Source of the DNA: Gloeophyllum trabeum ATCC 11539
Taxonomy: Eukaryota > Basidiomycota > Agaricomycetes > Gloeophyllales > Gloeophyllaceae
Length of the DNA: 33,050 nt
Reading direction: 5' to 3'
Assembly (NCBI RefSeq): GCF_000344685.1
Contig: NW_006920421.1
Span: 660,430-693,479 of the forward strand
In this document: positions 19,670 to 29,956 of the stretch, in pieces
Numbering within the stretch: position 1 is the stretch's first letter
Layout: every line of letters starts with the position of its first letter
Made by a program: the position numbers and the translations under genes
Notes under the pieces: model-generated
Seen by the model: the letters and a program-made list of their open reading frames with translations, nothing else
Databases searched by the model: none
What the model was told of the DNA's origin: nothing

Positions 19670-22100
19670 TCAACCCTTCTTCGCCTTACTCGCCTCTTGT
19701 TCGGGCATTCCACGATGTCGGATAGAGTATCCAGGAATTGACGTGAGATAGTTACCGGTGATTAGGCACCGGAGGAGTCGCAGTGGGTTGTAGTGGGATG
19801 CGATACGAGACCAGATGCGAACTGAGGAGACAGATTGATAAGGACGGCTGGGGAGTCAGGCAGGAGGAGAGTGACCTACCAAACTGGGAGAAGACGGAGA
19901 AGAACGGGACTGGCTGATTCTTCGAGGTTCGGCGGCGTCATGATCAATCACCGACCCAATGAGAAGTGACTTACACGAATAATCATAGCGGGCGGAGAAG
20001 AAGTCGACGGCTTTCTGAGCTCGAAATATATCCCACCTGACCTCCGAGACATCTCAGCTCCAATTAGCGCTAAATATCCAGAGTCTTACCTGGAAGTCGC
20101 CAAGGATCCTTGACACGCAGCATTAACGCGAACAGTGGGAAATGGTTCATGAAAACCAGGAGGGTTTCGAGGCTCGCACGTATAAGAATGACACAAAATT
20201 GCAGCTACAGCGAACATCAGCTTGCGGACACGCTGCTAGAAGAGGGCAACCAACCACGGCGAAGAGCGAGTAATATGTGAGGACGGTGGGGAATAAGAAG
20301 GCTACGAGAGTGAAGAGGATCGTCCCCAGCAGCAGCTGGTCTATGTCATAGTCCCAATTGTCGATGCGATTTCGCAGCACGTTAAATCGCTTTCCTACCC
20401 ATCATGTAAATCAAACCGACAGCAAAGGTAGGCGAAGTGCTTACCGCGGAATAGGTTCCATAAAGAATCAAGCGTGCGCAGCTGTTGGCGATAGACAGCC
20501 GCCCCGATATAGTAACAGATATGGAGGTGCACAGTGAAGACGTTGAGCAGATCCAACAACGACGAGACTACCATGGTGGATCCACACGAGCCGAGGACAC
20601 CGACGGCGTAGATGAGTGTTGGGAGGTAAGGTATCACGAAGCTGAGAATTTCTGAGGGCGGATGCGTTAAGTATCTAGTCAGGTTATTAGGAGGGATACG
20701 TACGCCCCCAGAGTCCTATGATACCTATGAATGTGCTGCAGTAGAAGTTGCTCAGCTCGGTGTTTAACTTTAGCCCGGCCGGCCAATTGTCGAGCCAGAT
20801 AAGAATCCTCTGTATGCTTCCAATGAGGTGGTCCTAGAAAATCGAGCGTTGATATGAAGCATGTGTACTGATGCTAGCTGCGACCTTACCTCAACAAATG
20901 TCGTCAATTCGATGGCGAGTGCATTGTGATTCTCGCAAATGAACGTTCCAACGGCGGTGCCAACAATCACATCATTGAGGACTAGCCAGACGAAGTTATA
21001 AAATCTGCCGGACGAGGGTCAGTGTACCCTCGGCATTTTTGGGTCAACCGAAACTTACGTATCGTATTTTGCGCAATAGTCCTGGACGGGAACTCCTGGG
21101 TGACTCCGTAAAGATCGGAATTTCGTGGGCAGAGTAGAGAACTGATGAGTGCGCGTGTCACATTGTTGGACTGCAAGTAGTGGGTTCAGCGGCGCTGTCC
21201 CTCCTGCGGAAATGGAGTACGTACCGGTCATGGATATCCAGGTCATAAATTGCCAGATGGAATTCCATATGTAACCAGAAAACGGACCAGGCGAGTTCAA
21301 TGCTAGCACATACGACACAGGAAGGTGCAAATGTCGGAGATATAGCCCGACTAGACTTGTAACTCTACCCGCTGTGGAGAGGAAACTTGCTCTGCGGCCA
21401 TGACTTGAAGGAGTCTGGTCTGTACCCGGTAAACGCGCCTCCAAGCTATGGGCGTAGTTCATCTATCCAAGTTTAATCATATCTTCAGGAAAGCCTGCAG
21501 TACGCCTGCGTACAAACCTGGCTGATCACGGTCTCGTTAAGCCTTCTTTGGACGTTTGCTCCCTGCACGTACGTTGGAGGATAGCTGAGTTTCCTGGAAG
21601 TCGTCTCGGCATGCGAGCGCCCTATGTCGTCCCAAGCCTTCAATGTATAATAATGTAAGGAACCTGCTTTCGGTCTACGATAATAGATGAAACCGAAGTC
21701 TTCACTCGACCTGCATCTGAATCAGCAGAGAAGGCGGGAAGCGCGTAGTCAACATACACCGGAAGACCAGGTAGCTCAATCGCAACGAATGGGGGAGACA
21801 TTCTGGAGCCAGGCTTTTGCCCTTGAGCAGAGCATCGCCCAAGGATAACGGGATCTCCAGAGCAGATGGTTTGGACGTGAAGCCCGTACTCAGATTGTGA
21901 GAAGGCTAGAAGGCAGTGCTCAGCTGCATCTCTCTATCAATGCAGTGAGTCTAACAACCTCGACGTTTCGAAAGCGAACGTACCAACTCCACGTCAAGAA
22001 TGCCTGCTACACATAATAGAGGATTGGTCCACCCGTAAATGAATCCGTCGCCGCTCGCATCGATGGGCCACAGAATTTGCCTGCCCTGCGTGGAGGGCAT
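19670..22100 (-). CDS. GPI1: GPI-GlcNAc transferase subunit GPI1 (PIG-Q)
   Basis: Gpi1/PIG-Q is a membrane subunit of the ER complex that transfers GlcNAc to phosphatidylinositol, the first step of GPI-anchor synthesis. Model on the minus strand, 14 exons: 22100-21984, 21933-21758, 21710-21518, 21462-21426, 21371-21225, 21170-21059, 21004-20890, 20833-20704, 20651-20445, 20394-20255, 20204-20090, 20036-19975, 19919-19880, 19821-19670; 580 aa. N-terminal part: ILWPIDASGDGFIYGWTNP, FVAIELPGLPV, DFGFIYYRRP. The conserved membrane core includes FYNFVWLVLNDVIVG, HLIGSIQRILIWLDNWPAG, the SLWNLFRGKRFNVLRNRID block, YDIDQLLLGTILFTL and FMNHFPLFALMLRVKDPWRL. I chose ATG 22100 because a TGA and no ATG precede it in frame. 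All joins are in phase. Confidence 0.93.
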
Positions 22101-22301
22101 GCATAAGTCGCCTTGATTTAGCCGATAGTCTAATGTCGAACAGCGAATGAATAACCCCAGGCAGGGGGGACTCGAATATTCAGACAAGAGGTCAAGCAGG
22201 CCCGGGACGGCTGCTATATTTAGGTCACTATACAGTGCCGGCGGCAGCGTACGGTCACTCGAGACTCAGACTGCCAATCGCCGTGCGACTCGCGAGTACA
22301 G

Positions 22302-22331
22302 GTGACTCGATAATTCGGAATATCGAGTCAC
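22302..22331. promoter_or_regulatory. Perfect 11-bp dyad with TGACTC half-sites
   Basis: GTGACTCGATA (22302-22312) and its exact complement TATCGAGTCAC (22321-22331) flank an 8-nt spacer. Each arm carries TGACTC, the core of Gcn4/AP-1 type bZIP sites. Further GACTCG or CGAGTC-type words cluster around it (22255-22297, 22396). The dyad lies 86 bp before the enzyme ATG at 22417 and within the 316-bp divergent region shared with GPI1. A TATTTATA follows at 22364-22371. Binding is inferred only from the motif. Confidence 0.45.
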
Positions 22332-22378
22332 TGTCGTATTGCTTGGGAAAGGCTCCGGTTCAGTATTTATAGGACTCG

Positions 22379-25035
22379 TAGGTGCTCTTGCACTCAAGAG
22401 TCGAAGACGATCCTCCATGGCCGTGGTCACATCTCAGCTCCCATCAGAAGGCAAATGCCACACTTATGATCCTCAGAGCAAACCTCCAGATTTGGGGCAT
22501 TCTATGCTCAAGTATTTTGCCTTCGAAGACGGCTACGTAAACTTGAACCATGGTAAGCATTGTAAACAATATGTTCAGACTACCACATGATATTAGTGGC
22601 GACTCAGGGGTTAGACCCGAGATGCACTTTTGCTCTTCTCCGAATATCCACTTGGTGTGCTTTACCGTCCGCGGCCTGACTTACACCCCTTCTAGGCGCA
22701 TACGGCTCACTTCCTTTACCTGTTGCATCAGAGTGCGCAAAGATCGCAGCTGAAATAGAGGCATGTCCCGACCGCTTCATGCGGTTCACACACCGCACTC
22801 GCCTCCAGCACAGCCGGGAGCTGGTAGCCCGATTCATCGGCGCCGAGTCAGCCGACGAGTGCGTTTTAGTACCTAACGCAACTCATGGATTGAATACTGT
22901 GTTGCGCAATTTCGAATGGCACGAAGGCGACATTATCATTGGTGGTATGGACACCGTATGCGTGAAATACGTTGTAACTCCCCTGATGTTGTACCCTCGT
23001 TCCTAGCTTCTACTACCTACGGTGCAATCTCGAAGACGATACAATACCTATCCGATATACCTCCCCATCCTATCGTTTCAGATTTTCCATTGATATTCCC
23101 GTGCACTCACGCCAAGATTGTGGATGATTGGAGGAAGCATCTCCGTTTAGTCGTTTCCTCTGACGTCGGTGAGTCGTCCTGAAGATGCTGATCAGTCATA
23201 TCTGAAAGTGTCACCCAGGCTCAGCGGATACCGTGAAACGCAAGATCGTCGCTGTGATAGACGGAATAATCTCCACTCCCGGAGTCCGCCTTCCATGGAC
23301 CGAGATGGTGAAGGTATGCCGGGAAGAAGGCGTATGGAGCGTCGTCGACGGCGCTCACATGGTGGGTCAAGAAGTCGACATCAATCTGGCCGAAGTGAAG
23401 CCGGACTTCTGGGTCTCTGTGAGCGTGCTTCCTATAGGTCTGAGTGACATGAATTATCTGTTGACATCTGCATAGAACTGCCACAAGTGGATGTCTGCAA
23501 AACGCAGCTGCTCTGTACTCTACGTGCCAAAACGGTGAATATCCTCCCGGTCTTATGCAACCCCTAGATTCCACGTATGACATTGGAAGGCTGATCAACG
23601 ATTCCAATTCAGCAACCAGCATATCATCAAGTCTTCCATACCGACCTCTCATGCATATATATCTCCCACTGACCCCAGAGCGCCCAACTTTGTCGATCAG
23701 CACGAATGTGAGCCCTGCCATAGCATCACGAGCGAAAGCATAAGATTTGACGACTAACGTTTATAGGGACCGGCACAATGGACCATGTTCCCTACCTCAG
23801 CATCCCAGCGGGTATGCTTCTGCCCATATCAGTTCTTTGTGTGATTCCTTAGAGATGTTTGGTAGCGCTCGAATTTCGGAACTGGATTGGGGGCGAGCAC
23901 AAGATCAACGAGTATTGCCACCAGCTAGCGCTAGGCGGAGGGAAGCGGCTGGCCGAGATTCTCGGCACAAGTGTCATGGAGAACGACAAGGGAGAACTGA
24001 CTGCCAATATGGTTTGTTGATATGCACCTACCTGGAGTCCAACTCCCGATTTTGACTCATTCCACAAGGTAAACGTCGAGCTGCCGCTGGCGGGTGTGCC
24101 AGGGACGCTCGAAGTCGATCAGTTCCTGAAAGAGCAGCTGCTGTTTGAATGGCACTGCTATGCTGCTCACTATTACCACAACGGACAGTGGTGGACGCGG
24201 TGTAGCGCTCAAGTGTGGATAGAGGTAAGCGATCGTCACTCACCGCAGTCTTCCCACCTGCCTACCTATCCCAACCGTCCGATACAGGTGTCGGATTTCG
24301 AGTACCTCGGCAAAGCGTTCACTGCGATTTGCAAGCTGGCAAGGGACAAGTTTGCGAAGCAATAGTGGCAGTCTGGATCAAGGGACAGTTTAATAACCGG
24401 GATGTATAGTTAGATGGGTTCCTCGTGAAAACCACGCGAGCATACAAATCCCTCTCGCCGCTACACAGCGCCCCAGAAGCCAATGGAATCGCACAGGTTC
24501 CTCGATAATGATCTTACTCTTCCGCATATCTCCCAGTTCCTGATGATGGTCAAGTGAGCATGCGCACAGAGATGCCTTGAACAGACATACCAGTGCGTCG
24601 AGCGTCTTTATCGTCTCTTGCGTGTTATGGATCCGTGTCATGAGATTCGAAGGTCGTGCAACTGCCTCACCCTTCTGTAGGTTAAGTTCCTGGTCCTGAT
24701 ATTGTTGGGGTACCGAGAAAACTGGACTCATTGAATACGTAACGCCGAGAATTCATACTACGCGCAGGTGAGCGTGGTTTCGACATAATTTCGAATGCGA
24801 AGCTGGACATACCTTGCGAGAAAACAATTTGTATAGACTATGCGAGCAATTTCAGGCTATGGACTTGGGGTAAGGAGCCCCTGGCATACCTTTACTCTGG
24901 ATTTCTACAAGTCCCAGGAAGACCGCTGTGAGGGCAGGGAACCATACTAGTACTGTTTTCATAAACCATTCTAGTATATCCCATCTAGCCCGCATTCACC
25001 ATGGAGCATGGCACTTACTGTTGTCAAGACTGGGG
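22379..25035. repeat. Tandem segmental duplication, copy 1
   Basis: Contains the PLP enzyme gene and the 3' part of the convergent membrane-protein gene. Homology with copy 2 begins just before the start codon (GGTGCTCTTGCA here, GGTACTCTTGCA at 26162) and ends near the CTTGACAACAGT/CTTGAAAACCGT sequence (about 25025-25035 here, 28815-28825 in copy 2, both read on the minus strand). Coding segments are almost the same, while introns and the 3' part differ by substitutions and small indels. The offset between copies grows from about 3775 to about 3821 bp. Confidence 0.85.
22417..24365 (+). CDS. Class V PLP enzyme, isopenicillin-N-epimerase-like, copy 1
   Basis: Fold-type I PLP-dependent enzyme of aminotransferase class V, the group with isopenicillin N epimerase, cysteine desulfurase-like and kynureninase-like members; the substrate is unknown. 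Model: 22417-22552, 22696-22944, 23007-23168, 23219-23418, 23476-23534, 23613-23707, 23767-23811, 23866-24011, 24069-24224, 24288-24365, 441 aa. Motifs: NLNHGAYGSLP (residues 42-52), VLVPNATHGLNTVLRN, DGIISTPGVRLPW, SVVDGAHMVGQ with the PLP-pyridine Asp226, and NCHKWM with the Schiff-base Lys253. DQHEWTGTMDHVPYLSIPAAL and a C-terminal domain follow. No targeting signal. The first intron (143 nt) is longer than the rest. The gene is divergent from GPI1 and convergent with a damaged DUF6534-type gene. Confidence 0.9.
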
Positions 25036-25040
25036 AAGCC
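24390..25040 (-). pseudogene. 3' remnant of a DUF6534-type membrane protein gene
   Basis: On the minus strand a hydrophobic segment (LVWFPALTAVFLGLVEIQSK, about 24955-24893) is followed across an intron by a 25-nt exon (24837-24813; YTNCFLAS) and then by MNSRRYVFNESS. Together they give YTNCFLASMNSRR, the C-terminal signature of the fungal DUF6534 multi-pass membrane family. Compared with copy 2, the tail exon carries an 8-nt length difference and soon reaches a stop, while the old reading frame (QQYQDQELNLQ..., LMTRIHNTQETI) persists in the next frame. All upstream membrane segments are missing: homology ends near 25035, just before the palindrome. Confidence 0.6.
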
Positions 25041-25110
25041 CTGTCTGGCGGAGGTATCTTACCCCTCCTTTGCAGGATAGGGTGAATTGTAGTATAGGTG
25101 TTTGCTGATC

Positions 25111-25806
25111 TATACGGTGAACTGCAAAAGTATTGCACCACCCTTGCACAACTTGTATCTCAGCAATGATTGCATATTTCTCTTTGGTGTAAGATGTAAA
25201 CTTGTAGTACTGCTTTTGCGTTACATCATGGTAGTATTACCAAGACATTCTGCTGTATTATGGCTGGAAAAGGAGGCTAAATACAATGGGGACTGGTACC
25301 AAATTATGTGTAAATCTCCCTCCAATGGTTCTGGCATGCTCTAGCTAGAAAGAGCTCGAAATTCTGAGTAATTCAACCCCAGAATATCCCTGATTGACTA
25401 AACCATCGTGGAGATATATGTGCAGAAAGTTGGGGGTTTTGGTGTAAAACTCTGAAATCTTATACCAAAATCCCAACTTTCTGGCCTTATATCTCTGCAA
25501 CCATGTAGTCAATTTCATCAATTCTGGGCTCTAAAATACACAGAATTTCATGGAGAGTTTTACTGTGTAGTCATTTTATACCTCCCCCCCTTCCTTGTGA
25601 AGATAGACTTTGACTATATGTTTTAAATGCCTCCTAGTAAAGCAAGATCAACTTCACTCTTGACAATGTTCACACAGTTAGATAGAGCTCAAAAACTACT
25701 ACAATCTTTGGCCTTACACCAAAGAGACATATGCAGTGATTCATGAGTTATGGCTCAAATACATGTTGGAAAGGGGTGGTGCATTACAAAAGTGGTTAAC
25801 TGTATA
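25111..25806. repeat. AT-rich imperfect palindrome of about 700 bp
   Basis: The left and right halves are inverted copies of each other. Outer arms: TATACGGTGAAC (25111) against GTTAACTGTATA (ending 25806), then TTGCACCACCC against GGGTGGTGCA, and TCTCTTTGGTGTAAG against CTTACACCAAAGAGA (about 25170-25193 and 25713-25730). Inner arms: CAGAAAGTTGGG..TTTTGGT (25423) and ACCAAAATCCCAACTTTCTG (ending 25483), around 25453. Arms are diverged but line up all along. No coding frame is credible. It resembles a foldback or MITE-type element. No target-site duplication could be set with confidence. Confidence 0.75.
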
Positions 25807-26156
25807 TACATTGTATTGAGTGCTAGGAATGTAATAGTTCATTGTCAGGCATACTAACACCTAGGAGCTCAATATTAATGCAGTCAAACAGAGGTTTCCA
25901 AGGTGGTTTAGCAGGACAGCTATACCATCCTGGGCAACCCAAAGATGTGTGGGGTGGTCAGACATGGAGATGGGAGAAGTAGTTATAGCCCCTGTTCCGC
26001 AATCACCTGCAATGTATTGCAATTGATGTATTGTATTGATACCAATTCCACCAATGTTTATTTGTATTTAGGCTGATTTGTATCTATTGACCCGCCACTC
26101 CCTACACCCCGGCTGCAAGCCGGCTTTCTGAGTCGACCACAGCTAAGGTCTGGGCG
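25807..26156. other. AT-rich non-coding spacer, probably transposon-derived
   Basis: Base composition stays AT-rich up to about 26090 and then changes abruptly to GC-rich sequence shortly before copy 2 of the duplication. It contains simple ATTG/GTATT-rich words (for example TGCAATGTATTGCAATTG near 26010). No ORF or known terminal sequence was recognised. This segment replaces the divergent promoter that copy 1 has. Confidence 0.4.
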
Positions 26157-28830
26157 GTACAGGTACTCTTGCAACGCGATCAACCATGATGATTACTTTG
26201 GCCGCATCTCACCTCCCATCAGAAGGCAAATGCCACACTTACGACCCTCAAAGCACACCTCCAGACTTTGGGCATCCTATGCTTCAGTATTTTGCCTTCG
26301 AAGATGGCTTTATAAACTTGAATAATGGTAAGCATTACCAGATGCCTAAGTCTTGCATGAGACCTACAAGTAGATAACACCACGTTGATGCATACTCCAT
26401 GATATACTTCGCGACTCAGGGGTTAGACCCGGGATGCACTTATACTCTTCTCTGTACATCCACTTGGGGTGCTTATCTGTCCGCGGCCTGACTCACACCC
26501 CTCTGTAGGCGCATACGGCTCCCTTCCTTTACCTGTTGCATCAGAGTGCGCAAAGATCGCAGCTGAAATAGAGGCATGTCCCGACCGCTTCATGCGGTTC
26601 ACGCACCGCACGCGCCTTCGACATAGCCGGGAGCTGGTGGCGCAATTCATCGGGGCCGAGTCAGCTGACGAGTGCGTTCTGGTACCCAACGCAACTCATG
26701 GATTGAATACCGTACTGCGCAATTTTGAATGGCACGAAGGCGACATTATCATTGGTGGTAAGGGCCTGCAGTATGCATGAGAATATATTGCACCTCCCCT
26801 CATACCGTACCGCTCGTTCCTAGCTTCTACTACCTACGGTACTATTGCGCAGACGATGCAATACCTATCCGATATACCTCCCCATCCTGTTGTTTCCAAC
26901 TTTCCATTGATATTCCCATGCACTCACGCCAAGATCATCGATGATTGGAGGAAGCATGTCCGTTCAGTTGTTTCCTCTGACTCCGGTGAGTCATCCTGAA
27001 GACACTGACCAGTCCTTATCTGAATGTGAATGTGTCACCGAAGGCTCAGCTGATAACGCGAAACGCAAGGTCGTCGCTGTTGTAGACGGAATAATCTCCA
27101 CTCCCGGAGTCCGCCTTCCATGGATCGAAATGGTGAAGATATGCCGGGAAGAAGGCGTATGGAGCGTCGTCGACGGTGCTCACCTGATCGGACAAGTCGA
27201 CATCAATCTGGCGGAAGCAGATCCGGATTTCTTTGTCTCTGTAAGCGCTCCGCTTTCTATATGCCCGGCCACATAGCGAATGCGGGACTTCGGCATAGAA
27301 CTGCCACAAGTGGATGTCCACGAAACGAAGCTGCTCTGTACTTTATGTACCAAGGCGGTGGGTATGCTTCGGATCTTCGAGTATCATGATTAAACTCGAC
27401 ACCGTTTGCCAAAGCGGAGAGCTGACAGACAATATTGACACAGCAATCATCACATCATTAAATCAGCTATACCGACCGCTCATGAGTATGTATCTCCCAC
27501 TGACCCCAGAGCGCCCAACTTCGTCGATCAGCACGAATGTGAGCCCTGCCATAGCACCACGAGCAAAAGCATAGATTTGACGGCTGACGTTCTTCTAGGG
27601 ACGGGTACATTGGACCACGTTCCGTACCTCAGCATCCCAGCCGGTACCCTCTCCCCGGCTCTGTTCTTTTGTGTAATGCCTCATGAGTGCTCTGTAGCGC
27701 TCGAATTCAGGAAGTGGATTGGGGGCGAGCGCAAGATCAACGAGTATTGCCACCAGCTGGCGCTAGACGGAGGGAAGCGGCTGGCAGAGATTATCGGCAC
27801 AAGCGTTATGGAGAACGAGAAGGGAGAATTGACCGCAAACGCGGTTCGTCACTACTCACTCGCCTGCTACACGCTACCCTTCTTAACGTGTGCCCCAAGG
27901 TCAACGTCGAGCTGCCGTTGGCGGGTGTACCAGCGACGCTAGAAGTCGACCAGTTCCTGAAAGAGCAACTGCTATTTGAATGGCACTGCTATGCTGCTCA
28001 TTACTACCACAACGGCAGATGGTGGACACGGTGTAGCGCTGCAGTGTGGTTGGAGGTAAGCCATCAGCGTTCACTGAACCTTTCTGCTGATCCGATCATC
28101 CGACACAGGTTTCGGATTTCGAATATCTCGGCAAAGCGTTCACGGAGATTTGCAAGCTGACGAGGGATAAGTTTGCGAAGGAATAGTGGGGTCATCTGAA
28201 TCAAGGGATCGTTGTGTATCAACGCGAACTCCAAAGATCAATGGAGATGTCACAGGTAATAACCGGAATATACGACGGTTGAGCAGGTACTGTAACCCCG
28301 CGGGTTCCTCGATAATGAAATTGTTCTTGCGCAAGTCTCCCAGTTGCTTGATCAAAGTCAAGTGAGCACGCGCACTCAGATGCCTCGGACGAACGAACCA
28401 GTCCATCGACGGTCATTATCGTCTCTTGCGCGATATGGATCCGCGTCGTGAGGCTCGAAGCTGCTGGTCTCGCCACTATCCCTCCGCTCTCTAGGTTGAG
28501 TTCCAGGTCCTGATATTGTTGAGGCAGACTGCATTTGTTCAGTATATAACGCCGAGAGTTGAGACTACGCACAGGTGAGCCTGGTTTCGGCTTAGTCTTG
28601 AATGAAAAGGTGTGCTGACCTTGCGAGAAACGAATTTGCATATACTATTCGAGCAATTTAGACGACAGACTGGGGGTAAGGACCACTTTCCATACCTTTG
28701 CTTTGGATCTCTATTAGTCCCAGGAAGACCATTGTGGTCCGTAGAGAGCCATACTACGTGCATACCCATTATATCCCATCTGACCTGCATTCACCACGGA
28801 CCATGGCACGTACGGTTTTCAAGATTACGA
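26157..28830. repeat. Tandem segmental duplication, copy 2
   Basis: Same orientation and gene content as 22379-25035. Exon boundaries of the enzyme gene match one by one: exons 2, 3, 5, 6, 7, 8, 9 and 10 have identical lengths in both copies, while exon 1 is 6 nt longer and exon 4 is 3 nt shorter here. Beyond 28830 copy 2 continues into the 5' part of the membrane-protein gene, which copy 1 lacks. Confidence 0.85.
26186..28186 (+). CDS. Class V PLP enzyme, isopenicillin-N-epimerase-like, copy 2
   Basis: Paralogue of the gene at 22417. Model: 26186-26327, 26509-26757, 26824-26985, 27044-27240, 27299-27357, 27444-27538, 27599-27643, 27698-27843, 27900-28055, 28109-28186, 442 aa. All joins are in frame with good splice signals, so it appears functional. 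Catalytic features are kept: SVVDGAHLIGQ with Asp228 and NCHKWM with Lys254. Differences: the N-terminus reads MMITLAASH; the usual NHG motif is NNG here (Asn47, codon 26324-26326); one residue is missing after GQ (GQVDIN against GQEVDIN); the C-terminus is FAKE rather than FAKQ. The first intron is 181 nt. Its upstream region is unrelated to that of copy 1, with no TATTTATA and no TGACTC dyad. Confidence 0.9.
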
Positions 28831-29956
28831 CAGAGATGATACTGATCATATGTCAGCAACGTTACCGGTACCGTCTACGCACGAGGCGTACGTGGTTATA
28901 GCTCCAGTATTTAGAGCGTATGCCAACCTAAATTTGATCCAGCTGTCCGACCTGTAATATCGAGACTTTCTAACTCACCGACATACATACAGCAGGGGGA
29001 TTTTACCTATCAAACCCTGTTCGATTGTTGTTCAACTGGTAGATGAGTACTTCGGCCAAAAGAAGGTCTGCCAGGGCCGCGCTGGACAGGCCACCTGCAA
29101 GAGTAACCTTCGGCCGTATTAAAAGATGAAGAGGATAAAGGGAGATGCAGCTCACCAGCGGAAGTTTGCGATGGCGAAAGACATTCCAGAAGGGTATTAT
29201 GTAGCTGGTAAGGGGAAGTAATTAGAGCATTATACATGGAAAATCAAACAACCTATTACCACAGTACAGCAGTCGCTGTGGATGGGACAAGATGTTATGT
29301 AAGCCCCTTCCGCAACATAATGGTGGCCGACTCACTGCAACCAGAGGTTGGTTATTGGCAAGTGTCGGCCAGAATTGATGTGGCATATATAATCCTCCTG
29401 CACCTTACCGAATCACACAACAGCCAATATAGACTACAGAAAGCCCCCCATGTAAGACTATACTTAAAGCAGGTATTCAGACGGAACACACGGCAAGGAA
29501 AACAAATGGTGCCTAGTGACGGCTCACTGAAGCTGGTCATAATTTATACATTACCCTGTAAATTGTCCACTTGCATATCCAAATTCGCTGAATATAATAT
29601 CCACATGGCCTGCGTAGGTTGGGCCTATTGGAGCAACGAGGTTTCTTACCAATGCACAAGGCCGGCAACAAGACCTGGACCAACGTTGTAGCGGCAGACA
29701 CCAGTGAAAATGATATAAAACCATACCCCTAAGAACACGGTGATCTGTATGGGGAATCAGCGTGTGGAGCATTTGTCTGTAATAAGGTTGAGGGCATACA
29801 CCTCCGCCCCTGATTTCAGAGAATACTCAGTTGGCTACTGGAAATGCAGGACGCGGGTTACGACATACCAGTAGATACGATTCAGGGCATCTTGATTACC
29901 GACCTCGGTGATGGTCCAGGCGTAGACGAAGTCTACACAGAAACCCGTATGAACCA
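28219..29956 (-). pseudogene. DUF6534-type multi-pass membrane protein gene, probably broken
   Basis: Minus-strand pieces fit the fungal DUF6534 family, in order: VHTGFCVDFVYAWTITEVGN (29956-29869, donor GTATGT), possibly a membrane helix at 29748-29650 (ITVFLGVWFYIIF), GLSSAALADLLLAEVLIYQL with NNNRTGFD (29094-29007), RSDSWIKFRLAYALNTGAITT after intron 29006-28952, FLGLIEIQSK (about 28737-28707), YANSFLAS (28644-28620), and LNSRRYILNKCS from 28564 with a C-terminal tail. The conserved transmembrane-to-LNSRR order is clear. However, I could not join the pieces: the frame breaks before FLGLIEIQSK (one base more than copy 1) and no intact N-terminal exon was found. The function of the family is unknown. 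Confidence 0.6.

Noticed and set aside
22379..28186. A secondary-metabolite cluster around the isopenicillin-N-epimerase-like genes
   Set aside because: No NRPS, PKS, terpene synthase, P450 or isopenicillin synthase lies in the window; the neighbours are housekeeping or damaged genes.
29236..29691. 151-aa plus-strand ORF
   Set aside because: It has no recognised domain and is antisense to the DUF6534-type remnant; no splice or promoter support.
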